Source: an uncultured Collinsella sp. (lineage in GTDB: Bacteria > Actinomycetota > Coriobacteriia > Coriobacteriales > Coriobacteriaceae). From it: a DNA stretch of 64,000 bases. Numbering within the stretch: position 1 is the first letter of the stretch; each line of letters begins with the position of its first letter. Shown piece after piece: positions 17,812 through 25,519 of the stretch. The stretch covers positions 62,001-126,000 of the forward strand of contig CATYDM010000001.1 in assembly GCA_958405195.1 (NCBI GenBank), in the 5' to 3' direction. Under the pieces are notes generated by a model that saw only the letters and a list, made by a program, of their open reading frames with translations, was not told the origin of the DNA and searched no databases. The translations under genes and the position numbers were made by a program.

Positions 17812-20800
17812 CTACTTCTTAATGCCGCGCCCCAGGCGCTTGGCGACCGATGCAACGGCCTCCTCACTGGCAGATCCGCAGCTCGCACAGCCGTCGTGGG
17901 CACGCATCTGACCGGTGACCTCGTCCATCGCAAGCGGCGCCACCTTCTCGAGCTTAAAGCCCTTGCCGGCGCGCATGTTCTCCTTTGCCACGCTAATCAT
18001 GAGCTTAATGCGGTTGAGCTGGTTGACCTCGGACGCACCAGGATCATAGTCCACCGCGACGATGTTGCTCTCGGGGTGCTGGCGGCGTAGCTCCTTAATC
18101 ACGGCCTTGCCCACCACGTGGTTGGGCAGGCACGCGAAGGGCTGCGTGCAGATGATGTTGGGCGCACCGTGATCGATCAGGTCGAGCATCTCGGCCGTGA
18201 GCAGCCAGCCTTCGCCCATGTTGTTGCACACCGAAAGCACCGTGCGGGCCTTGTCGGCCATGGTGCCGATGCGCTCGGGTACCTCGAAGCGGCGGGACTT
18301 TTCGAGCATCTCCTCCACCGGCGTACGCATCCAGTCCACGAGCTTGATGAGCGCCTGCATACCAGCGCGCGTAGTGGCAGAGCTTCCCAGCTCGTCCTTC
18401 TGCAGCTCGGCGTTGCTCATGGAGTACAGGAAGAAGTCGAGCAGGCCCGGCACCACGGCCTCGCAGCCCTCGCGCTCGATAACGTCGACCACGTGGTTGT
18501 TGGCCGTGGGATGGAACTTGACCAAGATCTCGCCGACCACGCCCACGCGCGGCTTGGTGCCCTCGCCCACGAGCGGCATGGTATCGAACGCGCGGATGGC
18601 TTCGCGGCACAGCTTGGTGTAATTATGCCTGTTGAACTTGGGCGCCAGCTTGCGGGCGCGCGCCATGTACTCCTCGTAGAGCGCATTGGCGGCACCGGGC
18701 GTAGCCTCGTACGGACGGCAACGATAGAGCATCTGCATCATCACGTCGCCAAAGAGCACCGCGTAGACTGCTTGCTTGAGCAGCGCCGGCGTAATCTTAA
18801 AGCCAGGATTATCCTCGCCGAGCGCCACGGCCGAAAGCGAGATCACCGGGATCTCGGGGTGGCCGCTCTCGCGCAGTGCCTTGCGGATGAGTGCGATGTA
18901 ATTAGTGGCACGGCAGCCGCCGCCGGTCTGGCTGATGACCACGGCCGTCTTGGACAGGTCGTATCGACCGCTCTCGATGGCCTCCATGATCTGGCCCGTC
19001 ACCAAAATGGACGGATAGCAAATGTCGTTGTTCACGTAGCGCAGGCCAGCCTCGACAGCGTCGTGATCGGTCGAGGGCAGCAGCTCCAAGTTGTAGCCAG
19101 CACCACGGAACACCTCTTTGACCAGGTCAAAGTGGATCGGCGCCATCTGTGGGCACAGGATGGTGTAGCCTTCCTCGCGCATCTGCTCGGTAAAGGGCAC
19201 CTTGGGCCACGCGGTCGAAGCACTCTCGCGCTGAGCTTCAAACGTGTACTTGCGGCTCGCGAACGCGGGGGCATCCGTGGAGGGCGCCACCGGCGCGGCA
19301 TCGCCCTGCTCGTATGCCTCGCCCGCGGCCGTGGCCTCGGCCAGGCGCTCGGCCTCCTGGTCCTTGAGCGCGGCCATGAGCGAGCGGATGCGGATGCGCG
19401 CGGCACCCAGGTTGGACACCTCGTCGATCTTGAGCACGGTGTAGATCTTGCCACTGGCCTCCAGGATCTCCTGCACCTGGTCGGTGGTCAGGGCATCGAG
19501 GCCGCAGCCGAAGGAGTTGAGCTGAATCAGGTCCAGGTCGTTGCGCATCGTCACAAAACGGGCGACGGCGTACAGGCGGCTGTGGTACATCCACTGGTCG
19601 ACGACGCGGATGGGACGCTCGGGCTTCACCAGGTGCGCAAGCGAATCCTCGGTAAAGACCGCAAAGCCAAAGCTCGAGATAAGCTCGGGCAGGGCGTGGT
19701 TGATCTCGGGGTCGTTATGGTAGGGGCGGCCGGCGAGCACAATGCCGTGGCCGCCGTGGTCCTCGACCCACTTAAGAGCCTCCTCGCCCATGGTCTGGAT
19801 ATCCTCGTGGAAGCGCGCATCGGCCTCAAAGGCAGCGTTGACGGCGGCATCGACCTCGGAGCGCGTGATCTTGGGTCCGCGCACGCGACCGCGACCGGCT
19901 TGCGCATCGGCCACACGGTCGACGGCGAGCACCTGGTACAGACGGCGCTTGAGCTCGGTCTTGTCGTGATAGGGCACAAACGGATACAGGAACTCGATGT
20001 TCTGCTCGCGGATCTCGTCGATGTTGAGTGCCAACGCCGTGGGGTAGCTCATGACGATGGGGCAGTTATAGCAGTTACCGGCAGTCGGGTCCTCCTTGCG
20101 CTCCCAGCGCACGCACGGCATCCAGATAAAGTCGACGTCGCGGTCGATAAGGTTCATCACATGGCCGTGGCTCATCTTTGCCGGGTAGCACACGCTCTCG
20201 GACGGCATGGACTCGATGCCCGCCTGGTAGGTCTTTTTGCTCGACTGGTCAGATAGCTGCACGCTAAAGCCCAAGCGCGTAAAGAACGCGTGCCAGAAGG
20301 GGTAGTTCTCGTACATGTTGAGCGCGCGCGGGATACCCACGGTGCCGCGCGGGGCCTCGTCGGGACTCAGCACCTCGCGGTTAAAGAGCAGCTCGTTTTT
20401 CTTTTTGAAGAGGTTGGGAGCCTCGGTCTTTTGCTTTTTGTGGCCAGCGCCCTTCTCGCAGCGGTTGCCGGTAATGAAGCGCCTACCGCCACCAAAATCG
20501 TTGACGGTAAGCTGACAGTTGTTGGAGCAACGGCCGCAGCGGACGTGCTTTTGCGTCACGGTAAGGTGCGCGATGTCCTCGGCCGAGAGGATGGTCGAGG
20601 TGCCGTCGGCGCCGGCGCGATCGCGGGCGAGCAGGGCAGCACCGTAGGCGCCCATGCAGCCGGCGATGTCGGGGCGCACGGCATGGACGCCGGTGAGCTG
20701 CTCAAACGCGCGCAGCGTGGCGTCGGACATAAAGGTGCCGCCCTGGACGATCACCTGGCTGCCGATCTCCTTGGGGTCGCGCAGCTTAATGACCTTGAAC

Positions 20801-22593
20801 AGGGCATTCTTGATGACGGAATAGGACAGGCCGGCCGCGATGTCGCCCACCGTGGCGCCTTCCTTTTGCGCCTGCTTGACGCGCGAGTTCATAAAGACCG
20901 TGCAGCGGCTACCCAGATCGACGGGGGCCTTGGCGTGGATGGCGGCGTCGGCGAACGCGCGCACATCCATGTTCATAGAGACGGCAAAGCTCTCGATAAA
21001 GCTGCCGCAGCCTGACGAGCAGGCCTCGTTGAGCATGATGTGCTCGATGACGCCATCCTTGACGCGCAGGCACTTCATGTCCTGACCGCCGATGTCCAGA
21101 ATGAACTCGACGCCGGGCAGGAACGCCTTGGCGCCGCGCAGATGCGCGACGGTCTCGATCTCGCCGGAGTCGGCCTTGAGGGCCTCGATGAGCAGCGCCT
21201 CGCCGTAGCCCGTGGTAGTCACGTGGCCGATGGTACAGCCGGCGGGGATGTGGTTGTAGAAATCGGCCATGATGACCTTGGCCGTGCCTAGGATGTCGCC
21301 GTTGTTGTTGCCGTACCAGGTGTGCAGCAGCTGACCGTCCTCGCCCACGAGCGCGGCCTTCATGGTGGTGGAGCCGGCGTCGATGCCGATGAACACGCGT
21401 CCGGTGTAGCCGTCGAGCTTGCCCTTGGGGACGACTTCCTGGTCGTGGCGGGTCTTGAACTCGGCAAAGTCCTCGTCGGTGGCAAAGAGCGGATCCAGGC
21501 GCTCGACCTCGGCACCCTGCGTGTCACCCAGGGCATCGATGGCCTCAATGAGCTGTGGGAACGTGCTGAGTTTATTGGACTCGTGCGCCATGGCGGCGCC
21601 GCTCGCCACAAACAGGTGGGCGTTTTGGGGCACAATGCGGTGCTCCTCGTCCAGGTTGAGCGTGAGGTAGAAGCGATGGCGCAGCTCGGAGAGATACTGC
21701 AGCGGGCCGCCCAGGAAGGCGACGTTGCCGCGGATGGGACGGCCGCACGCCAGGCCCGAGATGGTCTGGGTCACGACGGCCTGGAAGATGGAGGCGGCCA
21801 CGTCCTCGGGGCGGGCGCCCTCGTTGAGCAGCGGCTGGACGTCGGTCTTGGCAAAGACACCGCAGCGGCTAGCGATGGGATAGATGGTGGTGGCGTTGGC
21901 CGCGAGTTCGTTGAGGCCGCTGGCGTCGGTGTGGAGCAGGGTTGCCATCTGGTCGATGAACGCACCCGTGCCGCCGGCGCAGGTGCCGTTCATGCGCTGC
22001 TCGATGCCGTTATCGAAGTAGATGATCTTGGCGTCCTCGCCGCCCAGCTCGATAGCGACATCGGTGGCCGGGATGAGGGTCTCGACGGCACGCTTACTGG
22101 CGATGACCTCCTGGACAAACTCCAGGTCGAGCCACTGGGACAGCAGAAGGCCGCCCGAGCCGGTGATGGCGCAGGTCATCTGGGCCGTCGGCAGCACGGT
22201 CGCAGCGCCCTCGAACAGGTCGCGGGCGCAGGCACGGACGTCGGTGTGGTGGCGCTGGTACTTGGCGTAGACGATCTGGTTGTCGTCGTTGAGCACGGCA
22301 AGTTTAACGGTGGTGGAGCCCACGTCGATGCCCAGGTGCAGGTTGCCGCGGGCGTTCTCGGAGTTGAAGATCGCGCCTTCGGGGGCCTGGCCGGCGGCTA
22401 CGGAATCGGCGGCGGTGGCGGGCTCGCTAGCGACGGACGTCTCCCCTGCCGCGTTCTTGGCATCGGCAACTGCCTCAGCGACTTTCTCGACAGCCGCGGT
22501 CGCGGCCTTCTGCGCGGCATCCACCACGGCGGGTGCAGCTTCACGCGCGGCAGCGACCATACGGTCCTTTATGCCCTCGACGAGTTTGCTCAT
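17812..22593 (-). CDS. 2-hydroxyacyl-CoA dehydratase activase / DUF2229 / dehydratase D-subunit-like fusion
   Basis: 1593 residues. An unusual Ala/Lys/Glu-rich amphipathic extension (about 1-80) precedes two BadF/BcrA-type ASKHA ATPase domains: one starting LGIDVGSTTVK (about 88) with ELGGEDAK and NGTCAGGTGAF, and one starting FIGIDAGSTTMK (about 398) with DIGGQDMKC and NEACSSGCGSF. Each carries the cysteine that, in HgdC-type activases, bridges a [4Fe-4S] cluster. A DUF2229 domain follows (about 750-960: SVCYPAK, WMPCVRWERKED, NCYNCPIVMSYP), then a region like the 2-hydroxyglutaryl-CoA dehydratase D subunit (NDICYPSILVTGQ, QTGGGCRATNY). The C-terminus has GCASCGSA. I infer ATP-driven low-potential electron transfer; the partner substrate is unknown. 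Its TetR-type regulator is 11 bases upstream, in the same operon. Confidence 0.88.
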   Translation of the reverse strand: MSKLVEGIKDRMVAAAREAAPAVVDAAQKAATAAVEKVAEAVADAKNAAGETSVASEPATAADSVAAGQAPEGAIFNSENARGNLHLGIDVGSTTVKLAVLNDDNQIVYAKYQRHHTDVRACARDLFEGAATVLPTAQMTCAITGSGGLLLSQWLDLEFVQEVIASKRAVETLIPATDVAIELGGEDAKIIYFDNGIEQRMNGTCAGGTGAFIDQMATLLHTDASGLNELAANATTIYPIASRCGVFAKTDVQPLLNEGARPEDVAASIFQAVVTQTISGLACGRPIRGNVAFLGGPLQYLSELRHRFYLTLNLDEEHRIVPQNAHLFVASGAAMAHESNKLSTFPQLIEAIDALGDTQGAEVERLDPLFATDEDFAEFKTRHDQEVVPKGKLDGYTGRVFIGIDAGSTTMKAALVGEDGQLLHTWYGNNNGDILGTAKVIMADFYNHIPAGCTIGHVTTTGYGEALLIEALKADSGEIETVAHLRGAKAFLPGVEFILDIGGQDMKCLRVKDGVIEHIMLNEACSSGCGSFIESFAVSMNMDVRAFADAAIHAKAPVDLGSRCTVFMNSRVKQAQKEGATVGDIAAGLSYSVIKNALFKVIKLRDPKEIGSQVIVQGGTFMSDATLRAFEQLTGVHAVRPDIAGCMGAYGAALLARDRAGADGTSTILSAEDIAHLTVTQKHVRCGRCSNNCQLTVNDFGGGRRFITGNRCEKGAGHKKQKTEAPNLFKKKNELLFNREVLSPDEAPRGTVGIPRALNMYENYPFWHAFFTRLGFSVQLSDQSSKKTYQAGIESMPSESVCYPAKMSHGHVMNLIDRDVDFIWMPCVRWERKEDPTAGNCYNCPIVMSYPTALALNIDEIREQNIEFLYPFVPYHDKTELKRRLYQVLAVDRVADAQAGRGRVRGPKITRSEVDAAVNAAFEADARFHEDIQTMGEEALKWVEDHGGHGIVLAGRPYHNDPEINHALPELISSFGFAVFTEDSLAHLVKPERPIRVVDQWMYHSRLYAVARFVTMRNDLDLIQLNSFGCGLDALTTDQVQEILEASGKIYTVLKIDEVSNLGAARIRIRSLMAALKDQEAERLAEATAAGEAYEQGDAAPVAPSTDAPAFASRKYTFEAQRESASTAWPKVPFTEQMREEGYTILCPQMAPIHFDLVKEVFRGAGYNLELLPSTDHDAVEAGLRYVNNDICYPSILVTGQIMEAIESGRYDLSKTAVVISQTGGGCRATNYIALIRKALRESGHPEIPVISLSAVALGEDNPGFKITPALLKQAVYAVLFGDVMMQMLYRCRPYEATPGAANALYEEYMARARKLAPKFNRHNYTKLCREAIRAFDTMPLVGEGTKPRVGVVGEILVKFHPTANNHVVDVIEREGCEAVVPGLLDFFLYSMSNAELQKDELGSSATTRAGMQALIKLVDWMRTPVEEMLEKSRRFEVPERIGTMADKARTVLSVCNNMGEGWLLTAEMLDLIDHGAPNIICTQPFACLPNHVVGKAVIKELRRQHPESNIVAVDYDPGASEVNQLNRIKLMISVAKENMRAGKGFKLEKVAPLAMDEVTGQMRAHDGCASCGSASEEAVASVAKRLGRGIKK

Positions 22594-22604
22594 TGTCTCT
22601 CCTC

Positions 22605-23315
22605 TTAGTTGTTGGACTCGACGGGCGCGGCGGTGTCGGCCGCGTCCTCGAGCTGTAGGTTCAATAGCTTCATGCCGTATTCCGGCACGTTGATATCGAT
22701 GGGTTGGCCATACAGGTCACCAGGGCGCACAAAAGCGAGCACCGTCATAATGCGCGCCATGGCCTCGGGCGATTCGGTAAGCCCACGCTCAAACCAGCGC
22801 TGAATCATGCCGACCTCGGCACTCACGACGTAGGTGACGTAGTAGTCAAAGAACGTGCCCAGCGCCAGGCCCAAAATGCCCGTCTGCGCACGCGGCACCA
22901 CAGCCTCACGCGCGGTGTCGATGATCCTTTTAATGAAGGCCTGGTCGCCGCCCGGACCCAGCAGCGCACCGATTAAGTCGCGATTGGCCGCAAGATAACG
23001 CAGCAGCTCAACCGAACCGGGCGCCGGCTCGAGCTCATCGATGTTGTGATAGAGATCAGGCAGCTGAGCTGCGGTGATGAGCTCAATGCGCTCACGGATC
23101 TCGGCCAGCAAGCCGTCCTCGATTTGATTGATAAAGTCGGGAATATCGCGGTAGTGCGAATAGAACGTGCGGCGCGTAAGGCCAGCGCGCTCGGTGAGCG
23201 ACGCGACATTAATGCGCGAAAGGTCGCCGCTTTCGGCAAGCTCGCTGGCAAGTGCCTGGCGAAGGGCACGCTGCGAGCGAAGGGACCGGCGATCGCATTT
23301 CTCGAGCTGGGACAA
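22605..23315 (-). CDS. TetR/AcrR family transcriptional regulator
   Basis: 236 residues from a TTG start at 23315 with AGGAGG four bases upstream. The N-terminal HTH reads INVASLTERAGLTRRTFYSHYRDIPDF. The C-terminal ligand-binding domain is all-helical (LGLALGTFFDYYVTYVVS). It is the first gene of an operon with the activase fusion, so autoregulation plus control of the fusion is likely. A 7-1-7 palindrome at 23367-23381 just upstream is a good operator candidate. Ligand unknown; an acyl-CoA or redox-linked molecule would be speculation. Confidence 0.9.
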   Translation of the reverse strand: MSQLEKCDRRSLRSQRALRQALASELAESGDLSRINVASLTERAGLTRRTFYSHYRDIPDFINQIEDGLLAEIRERIELITAAQLPDLYHNIDELEPAPGSVELLRYLAANRDLIGALLGPGGDQAFIKRIIDTAREAVVPRAQTGILGLALGTFFDYYVTYVVSAEVGMIQRWFERGLTESPEAMARIMTVLAFVRPGDLYGQPIDINVPEYGMKLLNLQLEDAADTAAPVESNN

Positions 23316-23366
23316 GCGTCCTCCTTGTTACTCAGCCTGTGCGCTATTGCACAGTGCGAGTATTAT

Positions 23367-23381
23367 TGCACACCGTGTGCA
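23367..23381. promoter_or_regulatory. Candidate TetR-type operator
   Basis: The perfect inverted repeat TGCACAC-C-GTGTGCA lies 52-66 bases upstream of the regulator start. A related half-site (TTGCACAGTGCG) is at about 23347-23358. The position and size are typical for an autoregulated TetR-family gene. Binding is inferred. Confidence 0.5.
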
Positions 23382-23407
23382 CCAACACGTAAAGGCAATA
23401 TTTGGGT

Positions 23408-23436
23408 TGTGACAAAGGGACGGTCCCTTTGCCACA
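23408..23436. repeat. Family B palindromic repeat
   Basis: TGTGACAAAGGGA (23408-23420) pairs with TCCCTTTGCCACA (23424-23436) with one mismatch and a three-base loop. It is closely related to the perfect hairpin at 24157-24187. Here it lies upstream of the TetR gene rather than at a stop codon. Confidence 0.75.
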
Positions 23437-23493
23437 TTCAGCGGCCGCCTAGGTTGTGCCAGTTGTGCCTGGCTTTTGAAGCGGCATTACCAA

Positions 23494-23522
23494 TTGTCCA
23501 AAATGTCATTCGTGGGTAGAAT
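23494..23522 (+). promoter_or_regulatory. Promoter for a short RNA opposite the small peptide gene
   Basis: TTGTCC (23494-23499), a 17-base spacer and TAGAAT (23517-23522). No open reading frame with a ribosome-binding site follows, so the transcript starting near 23530 would be non-coding. Confidence 0.55.
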
Positions 23523-23529
23523 AGTGTCG

Positions 23530-23612
23530 ACGGCAGCCCAAGTTGTAGCTAGCTGGGCAGCGCCGTTGTTTGCATTAGGGGGTCAACGCCTTAGCGGCGG
23601 CGACCCCTTCTG
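23530..23612 (+). ncRNA. Candidate antisense or convergent small RNA (type I antitoxin-like)
   Basis: Downstream of the promoter, the predicted transcript folds into a first hairpin (CGGCAGCCCA ... TGGGCAGCGCCG, 23531-23565). It then has a strong second stem (about 23577-23608, AGGGGGTC ... GACCCCTT) that can end transcription, followed by TTCTGTTG. The second stem overlaps the 3' end and stop codon of the convergent 41-residue peptide gene, so the RNA is complementary to that mRNA. Ends are estimates. Confidence 0.45.
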
Positions 23613-23716
23613 TTGCGCTTCGAACGCTGCTTGAGTGCCTCGGAAAGGCCGACAAGCGCCGTGAAGAACGAGACCAAAGCAGTCAGAAGCCTCACGAAAT
23701 CAATCAAATCGGTCAT
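23591..23716 (-). CDS. Small hydrophobic/basic peptide, candidate type I toxin
   Basis: 41 residues starting MTDLIDFVRLLTALVSFFTA, with a central hydrophobic helix of about 20 residues and a strongly basic tail (KQRSKRNRRGRRR). The second of two ATGs is chosen because GGAGGTGA is 6 bases upstream of it and touches the first. The ribosome-binding site (23725-23729) can pair with CCTCC at 23738-23742, hiding it in a hairpin. The gene has its own promoter (23781-23810) and converges with a short RNA. Size, composition, leader structure and antisense RNA fit type I toxins, but I do not recognise the family by sequence. Confidence 0.6.
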   Translation of the reverse strand: MTDLIDFVRLLTALVSFFTALVGLSEALKQRSKRNRRGRRR

Positions 23717-23724
23717 GGGCATCA

Positions 23725-23742
23725 CCTCCCGTCAGATGGAGG
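23725..23742 (-). promoter_or_regulatory. Ribosome-binding site sequestered in a leader hairpin
   Basis: In the peptide mRNA, CCTCC (23742-23738) and GGAGG (23729-23725) are perfectly complementary across an 8-base loop. This would block ribosome entry until the structure is opened, as is common in type I toxin leaders. Confidence 0.55.
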
Positions 23743-23780
23743 GCGCTGCCCGGCACATGGAACTGCCGCCAACAGCATCA

Positions 23781-23810
23781 ATTCTATCAAAGCGCAGTTA
23801 GATATGCGAA
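23781..23810 (-). promoter_or_regulatory. Promoter of the small peptide gene
   Basis: On the minus strand, TTCGCA (23810-23805), an 18-base spacer and TAGAAT (23786-23781). It would give a leader of about 57 bases. The -10 hexamer is the same as that of the opposing small RNA. Confidence 0.5.
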
Positions 23811-23836
23811 TGTTTGTTCGCATTTCAGAAGATCGG

Positions 23837-23881
23837 AGCTCGGGTATGGCGAAGGAACAATTCCTTTGCCATACCCGAGCT
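23837..23881. repeat. 45-bp palindrome with 20-base arms
   Basis: AGCTCGGGTATGGCGAAGGA (23837-23856) pairs with the complement at 23862-23881 with one mismatch and a 5-base loop (ACAAT). The inner GAAGGA/TCCTTTG part resembles the family B repeats. Confidence 0.75.
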
Positions 23882-23905
23882 TGTCGCCGAACTGCTACCT
23901 ACATT

Positions 23906-24103
23906 TTTCGAGTTATTCGGCCACGCTGCTGGTTCTGTATAAATGCACCACCGGGATTATCTGAAAGTTTTGTCCTTATTTGAGCGCATACATGCCCATT
24001 TGTGCACTTACGTCACCGAATCAAACACCATTAGAAGTATGAATGTTCCTGAGAGGGCATCTTTAGCCATTTAACGACCTCCGACAGGCCGAATAACTCG
24101 AAA
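23906..24103. mobile_element. MITE-like element with 17-bp perfect terminal inverted repeats
   Basis: TTTCGAGTTATTCGGCC (23906-23922) is repeated in perfect inversion at 24087-24103, and the match extends outward imperfectly over about 8-10 more bases (CTACCTACATT versus the complement of AATTTGTTGGTGG). The ~165-base interior is A/T-richer and has no convincing open reading frame. Together with the flanking palindrome it fills the non-coding interval 23741-24186. Size and structure suggest a non-autonomous element. Confidence 0.5.
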
Positions 24104-24156
24104 TTTGTTGGTGGCGAAAGCGTAACAGTCCTATACGCCAAAAGCCGGCATCTCCC

Positions 24157-24187
24157 ATGTGACAAAGGGGCTGTCCCTTTGTCACAT
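24157..24187. repeat. Family B palindromic repeat at the HAD phosphatase stop codon
   Basis: Perfect 13-base arms ATGTGACAAAGGG and CCCTTTGTCACAT around GGCTG. The right arm shares one base with the stop codon at 24187-24189. Confidence 0.85.
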
Positions 24188-25044
24188 TATTCGATGACGG
24201 TGCGAGAGTTTTGCTTATGCATGGTGGCAAGCATGTGTTTGGGGACGGCGTGGACCATGCAGCTGCCGATGGTCGCGCTCGCGGCGGCCTTAGCTGCATC
24301 GCTAGCGTTTTTGGTCGCGTAGCTGTGGCGGAAACGCTTGAGCATGGCAATGTCGTTGCCGCCGTCTCCGTAAACCGCGACCTCGTCCTCGGCAATGCCG
24401 TAGTAGCCCGCCAGCCAGGCCACACTCTCGCCTTTGTTGCACGTCACGTCCGTGATCTCGAACATCACCGGATCGAACGGCGCGTTGACCACGCGGTCCG
24501 ATCGCTCGGCCAAATATGATTTAAGGTCGCGCTCCAGCTCGGGCGAAGTCACGCGGCAGTTGATCTTACACACATCGTGGCGCAGGATGTCGCCGATCGA
24601 CTGGTCGAAATACTGCTCCTCGTGATAGCCGCCACGTGCACGCATGCCGCGCATCACGATGCGCTTGATAGGACTGTCCTTTTTAAAGCCCGCCTGGTGC
24701 ATCTCGAACGATCCGCTCGAAAACATGCCGTCGGGCGTGGAGCAGTCGAAGCAAATGTCCGGGAACGCCTTGAGCAGTTCCTCGGTAACCTGCGGGTCGA
24801 TGGTCCAGGTCTTGAGCACCTCGCCATGACTGTCTCGCACGATGGACCCATTGGAGCAGCAGGCGTCAAGCGCCAGGCCCGTAAAGCCATGCTCGCCGAC
24901 CGGCAGCGTCGAGCGTCCGGTCGCGGGAACCACATGCAGGCCAGCCTCGGTCAGCTCGCGAATGGCACGGCGGATGGTCCCATCTGCCTCGTGCAGGGCG
25001 TTCAGCAGCGTTCCGTCTAAGTCACTCGCAAACATCTTGATCAT
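24187..25044 (-). CDS. HAD superfamily (Cof-type) phosphatase
   Basis: 285 residues with motif I FASDLDGTLLN (nucleophile and acid Asp), motif II VPATGRST, a C2-type cap (about 85-190), motif III Lys in the NKGES segment and motif IV VAVYGDGGNDIAML. Cof-type enzymes hydrolyse sugar phosphates or similar small phosphomonoesters in the cytoplasm; the substrate cannot be told from sequence. GGAGAGG precedes the ATG by 7 bases. Monocistronic. Confidence 0.92.
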   Translation of the reverse strand: MIKMFASDLDGTLLNALHEADGTIRRAIRELTEAGLHVVPATGRSTLPVGEHGFTGLALDACCSNGSIVRDSHGEVLKTWTIDPQVTEELLKAFPDICFDCSTPDGMFSSGSFEMHQAGFKKDSPIKRIVMRGMRARGGYHEEQYFDQSIGDILRHDVCKINCRVTSPELERDLKSYLAERSDRVVNAPFDPVMFEITDVTCNKGESVAWLAGYYGIAEDEVAVYGDGGNDIAMLKRFRHSYATKNASDAAKAAASATIGSCMVHAVPKHMLATMHKQNSRTVIE

Positions 25045-25085
25045 GGGTGTGCCTCTCCTTCGTCTGCACGATATTGTAGACGAGA

Positions 25086-25115
25086 ACGGGCGCGCCCCAA
25101 GAGAGGCGCGCCCGT
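25086..25115 (-). terminator. Terminator hairpin after the PII gene
   Basis: Perfect 11-base arms ACGGGCGCGCC and GGCGCGCCCGT with an 8-base loop lie between the PII stop and the HAD start. There is only a weak T-tract on the minus strand, so it may act as an RNA 3'-end stabiliser. Confidence 0.6.
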
Positions 25116-25131
25116 CAGACGAAAGATTGTC

Positions 25132-25470
25132 CTACACCGCGGCGGGGCCGTGCTCGCCGGTACGGATGCGGATGACTTCTTCGACCGGCTCGACCCAAAT
25201 CTTGCCGTCACCGACGGCACCGGTGCGGGCGGCGTTGCAGATGATGTCGACAATGCCGTCAACATGCTCATCGGCACAAATGAGCGTGAACTGCACCTTA
25301 GGGATCGTGTTGACAAGCAACTCGTTGCCGCGCACGTATTCCTTCCAGCCATGCTGTGCGCCGCAGCCCTGCACTTGGTTGATAGTCATGCCACGAACAT
25401 CGGCAGCAAACAGCGCGTCTTTAAGAACCTCAAGCTTTTCGGCACGAACGATCGCCGTAATTTTCTTCAT
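25132..25470 (-). CDS. glnB: PII nitrogen regulatory protein lacking the T-loop Tyr51
   Basis: 112 residues aligning end to end with GlnB/GlnK: MKKITAIVRAEKLEVLKDAL, G35-x-G37-x-Q39, P57-K58, TGAVGDGKIWV and VIRIRTGE. PII trimers sense 2-oxoglutarate and ATP/ADP and, when paired with Amt, plug the ammonium channel. The T-loop reads EYVRGNELLVN, so position 51 is Leu rather than the Tyr that is uridylylated or adenylylated in many bacteria; Tyr46 is Val. It lies 49 bases downstream of amt in the same operon. Confidence 0.93.
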   Translation of the reverse strand: MKKITAIVRAEKLEVLKDALFAADVRGMTINQVQGCGAQHGWKEYVRGNELLVNTIPKVQFTLICADEHVDGIVDIICNAARTGAVGDGKIWVEPVEEVIRIRTGEHGPAAV

Positions 25471-25519
25471 AGTGAATTCCTCTCTTATAAGAGTTGGTCT
25501 GACAGAACGTTAGAAACCG

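Noticed and set aside
18118..20256. 712-codon plus-strand open frame
   Set aside because: Fully antisense to the activase fusion; third-position GC of the real gene keeps the opposite frame open. No ribosome-binding site and a low-complexity Gly/Asp/His/Arg-rich product.
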